Positions 1-9,243 of a stretch of 64,000 nucleotides of DNA are shown here, one piece after another. The DNA is from Bradyrhizobium sp. WBAH42 (lineage in GTDB: Bacteria > Pseudomonadota > Alphaproteobacteria > Rhizobiales > Xanthobacteraceae): NCBI RefSeq assembly GCF_024585265.1, contig NZ_CP036533.1, forward strand, positions 4,411,001-4,475,000. The letters are read 5' to 3'. Positions within the stretch are counted from its first letter, which is position 1; every line of letters starts with the position of its first letter. The position numbers and the translations under genes are program-made. A model generated the notes under the pieces. The model was not told the origin of the DNA. It ran no database searches and was given only the letters and a program-made list of their open reading frames with translations.

Positions 1-69
1 GCGATCGGGGCATGCGCGGCCATCCATGGAGGGTGGGGATGGCCCGGTATGCCTCCGATTCCGGTGCTT

Positions 70-114
70 GTCACGCGCCGAGGCGTGTCATGCGCCGCTT
101 CAGCGGAGCATGAC
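70..114 (-). terminator. Possible stem-loop terminator after the TRAP operon
   Basis: Just past the dctM stop codon (on its 3' side) lies a hairpin with arms GTCATGC (87-93) and GCATGAC (108-114) around an inner CCGC/GCGG stem and a TTCA loop. A second smaller inverted repeat (CACGC/GCGTG) lies beside it. There is no clear T-run, so this could be a factor-dependent terminator or an mRNA-stabilising structure. Confidence 0.35.
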
Positions 115-131
115 GGCGAGCCTCGTTCCCG

Positions 132-1733
132 CTACTTCTGCGGCGGGCCGAGATCCAGCGGAGGCAGCTCGATCTGCGGCACCTCGATCTTGACCTTGTC
201 GAGATCGACGTTGAGCGGCTTGTCGAGCAGTCCCGTCACCACGGACGGGAAGATGATCACCAGCAGCACCATGATCATTTGCAAGCCGATCCAGGGCACG
301 GCGCCCCAGTAGATGTCGGAGCTCTTCACTTCCTTCGGCGCGACCCCGCGCAGGTAGAAAAGCGCGAAGCCGAACGGCGGATGCAGGAACGAGGTCTGCA
401 TGTTGACGCAGATCATCACGCCGAACCAGATCAGGGCGGCGTCCGGTCCCACCACCGGCGCGAGGATCTTCTGCGCGATCGGCGCGATCATCGGCAGGAT
501 GATGAAGGCGATCTCGAAGAAGTCGAGGAAGAACGCCAGGAAGAAGATGAAGAGATTGATGAAGATCAGGAAGCCCCAGACGCCGCCGGGCAGCGAGGTC
601 AGGAGATGCTCGAGCCAGACGCCGCCGGAGACGCCGAGAAATACCACCGAGAAGCAGGTCGACCCGATCAGGATGAAGGTGACCATGCAGGTGAGGCGCA
701 TGGTGGACTGGTAGCCCTGCGTGATCAGGTCGCGCAGGTCGGGGATGCGCGCGGCCCGAATGCAGATCCACACGATTGCCAGATAGGTCAGCGCGAAGGC
801 GATCTTGAAGATCAGATTCTCGCTGAACAGGATCGCGACGATGGTGCCGATGCCGGCCGCGATCACGCCGATGATCAAGATCTTGTTGTCGGTCGAGGAG
901 AAGTCCTTGTGGTGGATCGCGGCGAGCACGATGGCGCCGACGGCGCCCATCGCGCCGGCTTCCGTCGGCGTCGCCAGACCCATCATCATGGTGCCGAGCA
1001 CGACGAAGATCAGCACGGCCGAGGGGATGATGCCCATCAGGCACTTCTTCCACAGCGCCCAGCCGGTCAGCGTGCGCGCCTCCAGCGGCACCGCCGGCAC
1101 ATGGCTCGGCTTGATCAGGCCGAGTACGAAGGTGTAGCCGGCGAACAGAACGATCTGAAACACCGAGGGGCCCCAGGCGCCGAGATACATGTCGCCGACC
1201 GACTTGCCGAGCTGGTCGGCCAGCACGATCAGCACCAGCGAGGGCGGCACCAGCTGCGTGATGGTGCCGGACGCCGCCAACACGCCGGTGATGTAGCGCA
1301 TGTTATAGCCGTAGCGGATCATCACCGGCATCGAGATCAGCGCCATGGCGATCACCTGCGCCGCCACCGTGCCGGTGATGGCGCCGAGGATGAAGCCGAC
1401 GATGATCACGGAATAGCCGAGGCCGCCGCGGACCGGGCCGAACAACTGGCCCATCGAATCCAGCATATCCTCGGCGAGGCCGCATCTCTCCAATATGGCG
1501 CCCATGAACGTGAAGAACGGGATCGCGAGCAGGAGCTCGTTGGAGAGCACGCTGCCGAACACGCGGCCGGGAATGGCCTGGAGGAAGTTGAGGTCGAAGA
1601 AGCCGAGGTGGATGGCGAGGAAGCCGAAGGAGAGACCGACCGCGGCGAGCGTGAATGCCACGGGGAAGCCGATCAGCATCGCCAGAACCAGGCCGCCGAA
1701 CATCAGCGGCGGCATCATCTCCAGCGTAATCAT
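132..1733 (-). CDS. dctM: TRAP transporter large permease (DctM family)
   Basis: This is the large membrane subunit of a tripartite ATP-independent periplasmic transporter, which imports organic acids or similar solutes using an ion gradient. The 533-residue product is almost continuous hydrophobic segments and opens with the typical glycine-rich DctM start (roughly residues 9-60). It is longer than the ~430 residues of classic DctM and resembles the long TRAP class often annotated for mannitol or chloroaromatic compounds; the extra material is membrane sequence around residues 220-330. It ends in a soluble tail rich in Asp, Lys and Pro. Its ATG overlaps the stop of the small permease gene by 4 bp, so the two are co-translated. 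The periplasmic binding protein is not in this window, so the substrate cannot be told. Confidence 0.9.
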   Translation of the reverse strand: MITLEMMPPLMFGGLVLAMLIGFPVAFTLAAVGLSFGFLAIHLGFFDLNFLQAIPGRVFGSVLSNELLLAIPFFTFMGAILERCGLAEDMLDSMGQLFGPVRGGLGYSVIIVGFILGAITGTVAAQVIAMALISMPVMIRYGYNMRYITGVLAASGTITQLVPPSLVLIVLADQLGKSVGDMYLGAWGPSVFQIVLFAGYTFVLGLIKPSHVPAVPLEARTLTGWALWKKCLMGIIPSAVLIFVVLGTMMMGLATPTEAGAMGAVGAIVLAAIHHKDFSSTDNKILIIGVIAAGIGTIVAILFSENLIFKIAFALTYLAIVWICIRAARIPDLRDLITQGYQSTMRLTCMVTFILIGSTCFSVVFLGVSGGVWLEHLLTSLPGGVWGFLIFINLFIFFLAFFLDFFEIAFIILPMIAPIAQKILAPVVGPDAALIWFGVMICVNMQTSFLHPPFGFALFYLRGVAPKEVKSSDIYWGAVPWIGLQMIMVLLVIIFPSVVTGLLDKPLNVDLDKVKIEVPQIELPPLDLGPPQK

Positions 1734-2269
1734 TGGGTCGGCCTCTCGTACTTGGCGTCGATCGTCACATAGCCCTGGAGAGCCGCGATACGCTTGATGA
1801 CCTCGGAAACACCCTGGATCGCCAGCATCACGAAGCCGGCGGGGATCACGAACTTGATCGGCCAGCGGATGAGGCCGCCGGCATTGGCCGACATCTCGCC
1901 GACGCTATAGGCCTGCATGAAGAACGGCCAGGACAGATAGGCAAGCAGCAGACAGGAGGGAATGAGAAAGAACAGGGTGCCGATCATGTCGAGCCAGAGC
2001 TGGCCGCGCTCGGACAGGGTCAGATAGAAGATCTCGACCCGCACATGCTCATTGCGCTTGAAGGTGTAGGCCGAGCCGAACATCACGAGAATGGCGAACA
2101 TGTACCATTGCAGCTCCAGCCAGCCGTTCGAGGAGTCGTTGAAGGCGTAGCGGATCATGGCGTTGGCCGCGCTGACCAGGCATGCCAGGAGCACAAGCAG
2201 GTTACAGACGTACCCAATTTTCTCGTTGAGGGTGTCGATGGCGTTACTCAGCGCCAGCAATGGACGCAT
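1730..2269 (-). CDS. dctQ: TRAP transporter small permease (DctQ family)
   Basis: This is the small four-helix membrane subunit that pairs with DctM in a TRAP transporter. The 179-residue protein has hydrophobic segments near residues 17-40, 48-68, 95-120 and 138-160, the usual DctQ pattern and length. The motif NSSNGWLELQWYMFA (about residues 46-60) resembles the conserved loop before the second helix. A GGAGAGAGAG Shine-Dalgarno-like run precedes the ATG. It overlaps dctM by ATGA. No binding-protein gene lies upstream, where an empty stretch and then moaA follow, so the receptor is probably beyond the left edge of the window. Confidence 0.88.
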   Translation of the reverse strand: MRPLLALSNAIDTLNEKIGYVCNLLVLLACLVSAANAMIRYAFNDSSNGWLELQWYMFAILVMFGSAYTFKRNEHVRVEIFYLTLSERGQLWLDMIGTLFFLIPSCLLLAYLSWPFFMQAYSVGEMSANAGGLIRWPIKFVIPAGFVMLAIQGVSEVIKRIAALQGYVTIDAKYERPTQ

Positions 2270-2565
2270 CTTACTCTCTCTCCGTCGCGGCCTAATACTT
2301 CACGGCAGGCTTCAACATGCATCGCTCGGCTCGCATGCAGAAAAAGCACACGACCGCACGGATCATATTCCGAAGCGATTGCAGCGTCAGTCCTCCCCTC
2401 GCGCCTTGCCGTCTTGACCGCGACCGCCGACGGGCGGGCCGGCTTATGTTGCCGGGCAAGCAAAGGCGGTCGCACCAAACCAGCGGCTTGGCGTGCCGTC
2501 AATCGGAAAATGGACAAATTGACGCGCCGTCAAAAGCTTAGGTTGGCGAGGCGCGGGGCACGCTT
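2270..2565. other. Intergenic region between dctQ and moaA
   Basis: About 300 bases upstream of the TRAP operon and downstream of moaA, both on the minus strand. It presumably holds the dctQM promoter. Short open frames here lack a Shine-Dalgarno and recognisable sequence. I see no RNA gene or convincing repeat. Confidence 0.4.
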
Positions 2566-3600
2566 TCAGCCGCCCGTCACGCTCATGTGCCTGGAGACGC
2601 TGGGGCGGTCGTGGCGGCGGTCGATGATGAAATCATGACCCTTGGGCTTCAGCCCGATGGCGCGGTCGATCGCATCCGCAAGCAACAGGTCGTCGCCGGA
2701 TGCACGCAGAGGTTTGCGCAAGTCCGAGGCATCCTCGTGGCCGAGGCAGGTGTGCAGCGTTCCCGTGCAGGTGATGCGCACCCGGTTGCAGGATTCGCAA
2801 AAATTGTGGGTCATCGGCGTGATGAAGCCGAGCTTGCCGCCGGTCTCGGCGACGCTGACATAGCGCGCCGGTCCGCCGGTGCTCTCGGCCAGATCCGTCA
2901 GCGTGAATTGCTGGGCGAGGCGGGCGCGTACCAGCGACAGCGGCAGGTATTGGTCGATCCGGCCCGAGCCGATCTCGCCCATGGGCATCACCTCGATCAG
3001 CGTCAGGCCCATGCCCTTGCCGTGGGCCCAGCGCATCAGTTCGGGCAGTTCGTCCTCGTTGAGGTTCTTCAGCGCGACGGCGTTGATCTTGACGGCAAGC
3101 CCCGCGGCGCGCGCGGCCTCGATGCCTTCCAGCACCTTGTCGATCTCGCCCCAGCGGGTGATCTCGCGAAACTTCTGCGGATCGAGCGTGTCGAGCGAGA
3201 CGTTGATGCGGCGGACGCCGCAATCGGCGAGTTCCTGCGCGTGCTTCGCAAGCTGGGTGCCGTTGGTGGTCAGCGTCAGCTCGTTCAACGCGCCGCTCGA
3301 CAGGTGCCGCGACAGCGAGCGGACCAGCGTCATGACGTTGCGGCGGACCAAGGGCTCGCCGCCGGTGAGGCGCAGCTTCTTCACGCCCTTTGCGATGAAG
3401 GCCGTGCAAAGCCGATCGAGTTCCTCGAGCGTCAGGAGATCGGCCTTGGGCAGGAACGTCATGTCTTCCGACATGCAGTAAAAGCAGCGCAGGTCGCAGC
3501 GGTCGGTGACGGAGACGCGCAAGTAAGTGATGGTCCGCCCGAACGGATCGGTCATCGCGCTCGACAGCGCGGCGCGGGGGCTCGCAGGAAGTCCGTTCAT
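2566..3600 (-). CDS. moaA: GTP 3',8-cyclase MoaA (molybdenum cofactor biosynthesis)
   Basis: Radical SAM enzyme that converts GTP to 3',8-cyclo-GTP, the first step of molybdopterin synthesis. The radical SAM cluster motif CDLRCFYC (Cys35, Cys39, Cys42 from the chosen start) is present, followed by the [11 protein letters not shown] stretch for SAM binding. The second 4Fe-4S cluster motif [13 protein letters not shown] lies near residues 270-283. The protein ends in Gly-Gly, the MoaA C-terminal tail needed for activity. I chose the ATG at 3600, giving 344 residues; an in-frame GTG at 3633 would add 11 poor residues. It stands alone here, away from moaB/C/D/E or moe genes. Confidence 0.96.
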   Translation of the reverse strand: MNGLPASPRAALSSAMTDPFGRTITYLRVSVTDRCDLRCFYCMSEDMTFLPKADLLTLEELDRLCTAFIAKGVKKLRLTGGEPLVRRNVMTLVRSLSRHLSSGALNELTLTTNGTQLAKHAQELADCGVRRINVSLDTLDPQKFREITRWGEIDKVLEGIEAARAAGLAVKINAVALKNLNEDELPELMRWAHGKGMGLTLIEVMPMGEIGSGRIDQYLPLSLVRARLAQQFTLTDLAESTGGPARYVSVAETGGKLGFITPMTHNFCESCNRVRITCTGTLHTCLGHEDASDLRKPLRASGDDLLLADAIDRAIGLKPKGHDFIIDRRHDRPSVSRHMSVTGG

Positions 3601-3725
3601 AGCAAATGCCTTGTCCCTTACGGCGACGGGCACACCTTTGCTTCAAAGGTGCGGTCGAAGCAATCTAAGCATCGGACGCGGCTAGGACAATCGGTTGGTA
3701 TACGTAACTCAGCACTTGCCTCCAT

Positions 3726-3935
3726 TCAGATCGGGGAAGGGGAGCTCGGTGCGGGTGCAGCATTGGCCGGCGCCGCGGCGGGCGCGGCCGGCTGGAGTTC
3801 CGCAAACACCGGGTTCGGATCGGTGGTGATCGAGGCGGGCGTGGTGAAACCGCCGGGATTCTTGATCACGTTCACCGGCACGCTGGTCGGCTGGTACTTG
3901 GGAAGCGCGAAAGCGACGGTGATCCTGTGAATATA
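3726..3935 (-). pseudogene. Startless coding-like remnant (proline-rich C-terminal fragment)
   Basis: On the minus strand an open frame of about 69 codons shows very strong G/C at third positions, as in real genes here, and would encode ITVAFALPKYQPTSVPVN and onward, ending in an Ala/Pro-rich tail before TGA at 3728-3726. Upstream the frame is closed by a TGA at 3938-3936 and there is no ATG; the first usable codon is a GTG at 3881 (51 residues) without a good Shine-Dalgarno. It lies between gph and moaA. Most likely it is the remnant of a longer gene or a gene with an unusual start. The plus-strand frame through the same DNA is probably its shadow. Confidence 0.4.
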
Positions 3936-3962
3936 TCAAATAAATCAGCGGCTTGCGGTGGG

Positions 3963-4652
3963 TTAAGCGCTCATCAGGCTGATTGCGGCCGCCGGCAGGT
4001 CGCGCATGTGATGGATCAGCCGGTCGGGCTTCAGCTCGGCGATCGGCACGTCGGTGTAGCCGAAGCTGACCCCGATCACGGGCACGCCGGCGCGCCGGGC
4101 GACGCCGACATCGGTTCCGGCATCGCCGACCATGATGCTGGCCTTCACCTCGCCGCCGGCCCGGGCCACGGTCTCGCGAAAAATGGTCGGATCGGGCTTC
4201 TGGACGCCAAACGTATCTGCGCCGCAGATCGCCGCGAAGCGGCGGCTGAGGTCGAGCTGGTCGAGCAGGCGCTTCGACAGCCATTCCAGCTTGTTGGTGC
4301 AGACCGCCAGGCGATGGCCTTCTGCCGAAAACTGGTCGAGCGCGGCCTCGAGCCCCTCGAAGGGGCGGGATTCCACCGCGATATGGTCGGCGTAATAGGC
4401 GATGAAATCGGCGGTCATCCGGTCCATGTCCGCGGGCGTGACGGTGCGGCCCTCCGCTTCCAGCCCTCGCTCGATCAGCTTGCGGGCGCCGGCGCCGATC
4501 ATGTTGCGGGCCGAGGCCATCGGCACCGGCGGCAGGCCTTCGCGGTCGAGCACGTAGTTCAGGGCGGTGATCAGGTCGGGCGCCGTATCCACCAGCGTGC
4601 CGTCGAGATCGAAGACGATGGTGTGCGGGGAAGTCGTCTTGAAGGAGGTCAT
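3963..4652 (-). CDS. gph: Phosphoglycolate phosphatase (HAD superfamily)
   Basis: HAD-family hydrolase that removes phosphate from 2-phosphoglycolate, a by-product of RuBisCO oxygenation or DNA repair. HAD motif I is VFDLDGTLVDTAPD near the N-terminus, with the nucleophile and acid/base Asp pair. Motif II is VCTNK, and the motif III/IV region has GVQKPDP with MVGDAGTDVGVARRAG. The length of 229 residues fits Gph. The ATG at 4652 is preceded by GGGAA; an upstream TTG adds only three residues. It is divergent from rpiA, another sugar-phosphate gene. Substrate assignment within HAD phosphatases is from family similarity only. Confidence 0.88.
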   Translation of the reverse strand: MTSFKTTSPHTIVFDLDGTLVDTAPDLITALNYVLDREGLPPVPMASARNMIGAGARKLIERGLEAEGRTVTPADMDRMTADFIAYYADHIAVESRPFEGLEAALDQFSAEGHRLAVCTNKLEWLSKRLLDQLDLSRRFAAICGADTFGVQKPDPTIFRETVARAGGEVKASIMVGDAGTDVGVARRAGVPVIGVSFGYTDVPIAELKPDRLIHHMRDLPAAAISLMSA

Positions 4653-4823
4653 GATTCCCAAGCGCTACCGGCCCGGTCATATCCGCGCAAGGGGCGGGCC
4701 CATAAGATCACCTTATAGTCCTGTTCCCAGACCCTGTTCTCCGGGAAAAAACGAGGCTACATAGGCCGCCGAAAGCGGCCGGAATCGGCCGCACCTTCGA
4801 GACTTCACAAGGCAGGCGCACAC

Positions 4824-5543
4824 GTGAACATGGACCAGTTGAAGCGGCAGGCTGCGGCGCGTGCGCTGGAGGAGGTGCGCGACGGCATGCAGCTCGGGCT
4901 CGGCACCGGCTCGACCGCCAAGCATTTCGTCGAGCTGCTCGGCGAGCGCGTCGCCGCCGGGCTCAAGGTGATCGGCGTGCCGACCTCCGAGGCGACGCGC
5001 GCCGATGCGGAACGCTGCGGCGTGAAGCTGACGACGCTGGATGAGATCGACCATCTCGACCTCACGATCGACGGCGCCGACGAGATCGATGCCGAGCTCA
5101 ATCTGATCAAGGGCGGCGGCGGTGCGCTCTTGCGCGAGAAGATCGTGGCGGCCGCCTCGGATCGCATGATCGTGATTGCCGACGACAGCAAATGGGTGCC
5201 GACGCTCGGCAAGTTTCCGCTGCCGGTCGAGGTCATCCCGTTCGGGCTCGGTGCGACGCGCCGCGCGATCGAAAAGGCATTTGCCGAATGCGGCGTTTCC
5301 GGGCAAATGGCGGTCCGCAAGGCCAAGGACGGCCACGTTTTCGTCACCGATGGCGGCCACTGGATCGTCGATGCCCAGCTCGGACGTATTGCGGATCCCC
5401 CCGGTCTCGCCAAGGCGTTGAGCGCCATTCCCGGCGTGGTCGAGCACGGGCTGTTCATCGGCTTGGCCAGCTCGGCCGTCCTGGCGGGCGGCGACGGAAT
5501 TCGCGTGATTGAACGGCGCAAGCCGAAAGGAGACCAGGAATGA
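4824..5543 (+). CDS. rpiA: Ribose-5-phosphate isomerase A
   Basis: Interconverts ribose 5-phosphate and ribulose 5-phosphate in the pentose phosphate and Calvin pathways. Conserved RpiA blocks are present: [15 protein letters not shown] (about residues 31-45), [14 protein letters not shown] with the active-site Asp pair, and [16 protein letters not shown] with the catalytic Glu and Lys. The length of 239 residues is normal. The chosen start is GTG (GTG AAC ATG), with GGCAGG about 10 bases upstream; an ATG two codons later is the alternative. Its stop overlaps the next gene by ATGA, and gor follows, so the unit may link the pentose phosphate pathway with NADPH-dependent redox. Confidence 0.96.
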   Translation: MNMDQLKRQAAARALEEVRDGMQLGLGTGSTAKHFVELLGERVAAGLKVIGVPTSEATRADAERCGVKLTTLDEIDHLDLTIDGADEIDAELNLIKGGGGALLREKIVAAASDRMIVIADDSKWVPTLGKFPLPVEVIPFGLGATRRAIEKAFAECGVSGQMAVRKAKDGHVFVTDGGHWIVDAQLGRIADPPGLAKALSAIPGVVEHGLFIGLASSAVLAGGDGIRVIERRKPKGDQE

Positions 5544-6082
5544 AGAGCGTGTTGAAATTCTTGCCGGCTGCGGCTCTCGCTGCGGGATTGGCCGTTTCGG
5601 CCGCCCCGGCCGTGGCCCAGCAGGCGGGCCAGAAGGCTCCCGCGGCGCCGGCCCAGCCAAAGGCCTCGCCCGCGGCGATTGCGGCGGCCAAGGAGATCTT
5701 GCAGATCAAGAACGCCGCCGGAATGTATGCGGGCGCCGTGCCGGGCATGGTCGAGAAGACCAAGGGTGCGCTGATCCAGCAGAACCTGAATTACCAGAAA
5801 GACCTCAACGAGGTGGCCCCGATCGTGGCCCAGCAGCTCAACGGCCGCCAGAACGAGATCGGCGAAGGCATGGCGCAGATCTATGCCAGCGAGTTCACCG
5901 AGCAGGAGCTGAAGGACCTCGTCACTTTCTACAAGTCGCCGTTGGGCAAGAAGCTGATCGATGCCGAGCCGCGCGCGATCGGGCAGAGCATGGCGTTCAT
6001 GAACAGCTGGGCCCAGAGCTTCTCGGAAACCGTGATGGGTGCCTTCCGTGCCGAGATGCGCAAGCGTGGCAAGGAGATCTGA
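5540..6082 (+). CDS. DUF2059 secreted protein
   Basis: A 180-residue exported protein with a clear Sec signal peptide (residues 1 to about 28, ending AAPAVAQQ) and a Pro/Ala-rich linker before the folded region. The C-terminal half matches the DUF2059 pattern: [14 protein letters not shown], then [20 protein letters not shown] and [12 protein letters not shown]2059 proteins are periplasmic with unknown function. It starts inside the rpiA stop (ATGA), so it is translationally coupled, a pairing that looks conserved rather than accidental. No enzymatic motif is visible. Confidence 0.85.
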   Translation: MKSVLKFLPAAALAAGLAVSAAPAVAQQAGQKAPAAPAQPKASPAAIAAAKEILQIKNAAGMYAGAVPGMVEKTKGALIQQNLNYQKDLNEVAPIVAQQLNGRQNEIGEGMAQIYASEFTEQELKDLVTFYKSPLGKKLIDAEPRAIGQSMAFMNSWAQSFSETVMGAFRAEMRKRGKEI

Positions 6083-6128
6083 GCGCACCTATCTGAAAGG
6101 CGTTTCTTGAAAGGGGTCGGAGTGGACA

Positions 6129-7517
6129 ATGGCTGAATTCGACGTCGACCTCTTCGTCATAGGTGGCGGCTCGGGCGGCGTCCGTGCCGCCCGCATCGCG
6201 GCCGGCTACGGCGCCCGCGTCACGATCGCGGAAGAGTACCGCATGGGCGGCACCTGCGTGATCCGCGGCTGCGTGCCGAAGAAGCTGTTCGTGATCGGCT
6301 CGCATGTCCGTCAGGAGCTCGAGGACGCCGCCGGCTTCGGCTGGACCGTTCCGCCCGCGAGCTTCGACTGGCCGACGCTGATCGCCAACAAGGACAAGGA
6401 GATCGCGCGACTGGAGGCGGCCTACACCGCCAATGTCGAGAAATCAGGCGCGCAGATCGTCAAGAGCCGCGCGGTGATCGAGGACAAGCACACCGTCCGC
6501 CTGCTCGAAAACGACAAGAAGGTCACGGCGAAGTACATCCTGATCGCGACCGGCGGCGCGCCCAACCATGGCGCGGCGATCCCCGGCATCGAGCACGTGA
6601 TCTCCTCCAACGAGGCGTTTCATCTGAAGAAGCTGCCGAAGCGGATCGTGATCCAGGGCGGCGGCTATATCGCGCTGGAATTCGCCGGCATCTTCGCCGG
6701 CTTCGGCTCCGACGTCACGGTGATCTATCGCGGCGACAACATTCTGCGCGGCTTCGACGAGGATGTCCGGACCCATGTCCGCGCCGAGATGGAGAAGCAG
6801 GGCATCACCATCCTCACCGGCTGCACCGTGACCAAGGTCGACCGTCACGGCGAGGACTTCACCACGCACCTGTCGAACGGCTCGAGCCTCGCCTCCGATC
6901 AGGTGATGTTCGCGATCGGCCGCCATCCGAACCTCGCCAATCTCGGCCTGGAGAATGCCGGCGTCGCCATCAATCCGGCGAACGGCGGCATCGCGGTCGA
7001 CCATTTCTCCAAGAGCTCGGTCGACAGCATCTATGCCATCGGCGACGTCACCCACCGCTTCAACCTGACGCCGGTCGCGATCCGCGAGGGCCATGCCTTC
7101 GCCGACACCGTGTTCGGCAAGCGCGAGGTGCAGGTCGATCACGCCAACATTCCGACGGCCGTGTTCTCGCAGCCGGAGGTCGGCACGGTCGGCCTGACGG
7201 AAACCGAGGCGCGCGCGCAATTCAGCCACGTCGACATCTACAAGACGACGTTCCGGCCCATCAAGGCGACGATGTCGGGCCGCGACACCCGCGTGCTGAT
7301 GAAGCTCGTGGTCGACGGCGCGACCGACCGCGTGCTCGGCTGTCACATCGTCGGCGATGCCGCCGCCGAGATCACGCAAGCCGTCGCGATCGCGGTGAAG
7401 ATGAAGGCGACCAAGGCCGATTTCGATGCGACCATCGCGCTGCATCCGACCGCCGCCGAAGAGCTCGTCACCATGCGCACCCCGACCGCACGGCATGTGC
7501 GGCAGGCGGCGGAGTAG
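6129..7517 (+). CDS. gor: Glutathione-disulfide reductase
   Basis: FAD- and NADPH-dependent enzyme that reduces glutathione disulfide in the cytoplasm. The N-terminal FAD-binding GGGSGGVRAARIAA is followed by the redox-active disulfide GGTCVIRGCVPKKL (Cys43, Cys48). The pyridine-nucleotide domain has IQGGGYIALEFAG. The C-terminal dimer-interface motif is IALHPTAAEELVT, which carries the catalytic His-Glu pair. The length of 462 residues is standard for glutathione reductase and the CVIRGCVPKK form favours it over lipoamide dehydrogenase. It follows the rpiA unit by about 45 bp and meets the next gene tail to tail with a 2 bp gap and no terminator. Confidence 0.95.
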   Translation: MAEFDVDLFVIGGGSGGVRAARIAAGYGARVTIAEEYRMGGTCVIRGCVPKKLFVIGSHVRQELEDAAGFGWTVPPASFDWPTLIANKDKEIARLEAAYTANVEKSGAQIVKSRAVIEDKHTVRLLENDKKVTAKYILIATGGAPNHGAAIPGIEHVISSNEAFHLKKLPKRIVIQGGGYIALEFAGIFAGFGSDVTVIYRGDNILRGFDEDVRTHVRAEMEKQGITILTGCTVTKVDRHGEDFTTHLSNGSSLASDQVMFAIGRHPNLANLGLENAGVAINPANGGIAVDHFSKSSVDSIYAIGDVTHRFNLTPVAIREGHAFADTVFGKREVQVDHANIPTAVFSQPEVGTVGLTETEARAQFSHVDIYKTTFRPIKATMSGRDTRVLMKLVVDGATDRVLGCHIVGDAAAEITQAVAIAVKMKATKADFDATIALHPTAAEELVTMRTPTARHVRQAAE

Positions 7518-7519
7518 CC

Positions 7520-8659
7520 TCAGCTATACAAATACCCGACCGGCTTGCCTTCGGTGCGCAGGGGACGCATGTCCTTTTGCGTGATGATCTGGCCGGCAAG
7601 GCCGTCGATCTCGTCGCGCTGCGTCGCCGTCCAGCTGCGCAGCTCGTTCATGCCCTTGAGCAGGCCGAGGCGGAGGACCTGGGTGTTTTCGCCGACGCCG
7701 ATGAGGCCGATGGAATCCTTGCCCGCCGTCACCACGTCGCCGGCGGAGAGTTCAAAGCTCTCGCCGGACTTTTTCTTGAAATGGGCCGTGCCGCGAATGA
7801 CGCGATAGATCACGACCTCGCCCTTCGCAAAACAGGTCGCGTCCGCCGCGGCCGACGTGCTCTTCGGCAACAGTGCGTGGCCACGCGGGTCGGTCGCGAT
7901 GATGTGGCCCGTGACGAGATGCCCGCTCGGACTCTCGATGCCGATATCGCGCACGTAGACCGGCATCGCCGATCCGACAGAACCATCGGTGAGCGGCTTG
8001 AACAGCGCGTCGAGTGCCAGGGGATCCTGAAGCCAGAAGCCGGCATCGGCCGGGCGATCATGCAGCGGATGGCTCCAGGCCACGCGCGGCGTTTCGTCCT
8101 CGTTGATCTGATCCGGACCGACAATGGTCGGATTCGGAAAGGTGGTGGGATCGGTGATGAAGGCTTCGAGGAATTTGCCGGAATAGCCCATGGAGATCGG
8201 ATCGGGCACCACGGTCTGCGGCGTCTTCAAATTCTCTTCGGTCGACAGGCCCGACCAGGTGTAGAACAGCTGGCGATGCACGATCGCGCTTTGCAGCATC
8301 ACCGCGCCCGGGCCGACATTGTACCAGCGGCCGTCATAGTCGAAGGTGAACGCGCCCGAGGTGACCAGCACGAGCTGAAAGCCGCCCGGCGGCAGATGCA
8401 GATGGAAATCGGTGGGGCCGGTGTCGGGCCGATAGATCGGCAGATTGGTCGCGACTTCGTGCAGGAGGAAGGTTTCGTTGTTGGCGTGGAAGCCTTCGTT
8501 GGCGCGGTTATAGAGGGCCTGCGGCCGGTAGGTCGCCTCGAATTTTGCATTCTTGTCGCGATCGATCGCCACGAAGTCCTGATCGTTGAGGCGCAGCCGG
8601 GCGCCGTTCGGATGGGTGAGACCGGTGAATTTGATATCTCCGGCAGCATGCACGTTCAT
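7520..8659 (-). CDS. Double-cupin protein, function unknown (homogentisate dioxygenase-like fold)
   Basis: A 379-residue soluble protein with two cupin-like halves. The first (about residues 90-160) holds FHLHLPPGGFQLVLVTSGAF, which reads as a cupin strand with His residues. The second (about residues 265-345) holds GEVVIYRVIRGTAHFKKKSG and SAGDVVTAG. The overall layout recalls bicupin dioxygenases such as homogentisate or gentisate dioxygenase, but I could not see a full metal-binding His/Glu set, so enzyme activity is not certain. The ATG at 8659 is preceded by GGAGA at a good distance; earlier in-frame starts lack this. Convergent with gor; no pathway partners nearby. Confidence 0.7.
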   Translation of the reverse strand: MNVHAAGDIKFTGLTHPNGARLRLNDQDFVAIDRDKNAKFEATYRPQALYNRANEGFHANNETFLLHEVATNLPIYRPDTGPTDFHLHLPPGGFQLVLVTSGAFTFDYDGRWYNVGPGAVMLQSAIVHRQLFYTWSGLSTEENLKTPQTVVPDPISMGYSGKFLEAFITDPTTFPNPTIVGPDQINEDETPRVAWSHPLHDRPADAGFWLQDPLALDALFKPLTDGSVGSAMPVYVRDIGIESPSGHLVTGHIIATDPRGHALLPKSTSAAADATCFAKGEVVIYRVIRGTAHFKKKSGESFELSAGDVVTAGKDSIGLIGVGENTQVLRLGLLKGMNELRSWTATQRDEIDGLAGQIITQKDMRPLRTEGKPVGYLYS

Positions 8660-8995
8660 GGCATTCTCCGATCTGAGGCCATTCATCCCGGAGCCGAGCG
8701 CACGTAACTTGCCGCTCCTCATCGTGGCGGGGCAGGGACTTGGCTTGATGATGTCTTGCGAATTTCAGGCCAGTCAGAACGCAATGCGGCGCGTCGGCCC
8801 GCCGGCTGCATGCGGCGCGCAAATAATCGAGATTGCACCGGGGGTTAGACGATAGGTGCCGCTAACGAGGCTTACTCGTCCGCGCGTGCCGCAAGTCGGG
8901 TGGGGCGGCTTGCCTTGTCTAATTTGTCGGCATGTCCCGCAAAAGTGCATGCAGCCGCGACGGGCAAACGCCGGCGGCTCAGCGTCTGGTGCGGT
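8660..8995. other. Intergenic region upstream of the bicupin gene
   Basis: About 335 bases between the bicupin start and the 3' end of the CxxC mini-protein gene. It likely contains the bicupin promoter and the end of the upstream transcript. I see no RNA gene, repeat or convincing small open frame in it. Confidence 0.4.
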
Positions 8996-9181
8996 TCACT
9001 CGAATGATCGACGGAGCGTCGGCGCGGGCTTGCCGGATGGGCTGTCAGCCCATTTCGCCATGTCCAACGCGCGCGCGTGGAAGCCTTCGCACCAGAGGCA
9101 GCTCGGCTCGGCGCGGCCTTTGGCCGTCAGCATCGGGACAAGCGCATGGCCGCAGCCGGTGCAGGATATGATGCGATTCAT
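8996..9181 (-). CDS. Small zinc-ribbon-like CxxC protein (61 residues)
   Basis: A 61-residue protein with two CxxC pairs, SCTGCGH (Cys7, Cys10) and SCLWCEG (Cys28, Cys31), spaced as in a zinc ribbon or rubredoxin-type metal knuckle. GGAG sits 7 bases before the ATG, a strong ribosome site that supports a real gene. It is the last gene of a minus-strand unit after the amidotransferase and the GCS2 ligase, about 60 bp below the ligase stop. No family is recognised. The likely role is metal binding, protein contact or redox, by inference from the cysteines alone. Confidence 0.65.
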   Translation of the reverse strand: MNRIISCTGCGHALVPMLTAKGRAEPSCLWCEGFHARALDMAKWADSPSGKPAPTLRRSFE

Positions 9182-9243
9182 GTGCTTCTCCACGATCGGC
9201 GAATTCAGGAATGGCAACTTCGTCGCCGAAGCTTGCGCGGGCG

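Noticed and set aside
2587..3930. Long plus-strand open frame (447 codons) over moaA
   Set aside because: Antisense shadow of moaA in a high-GC genome; no family similarity, and the minus strand shows the conserved radical SAM motifs.
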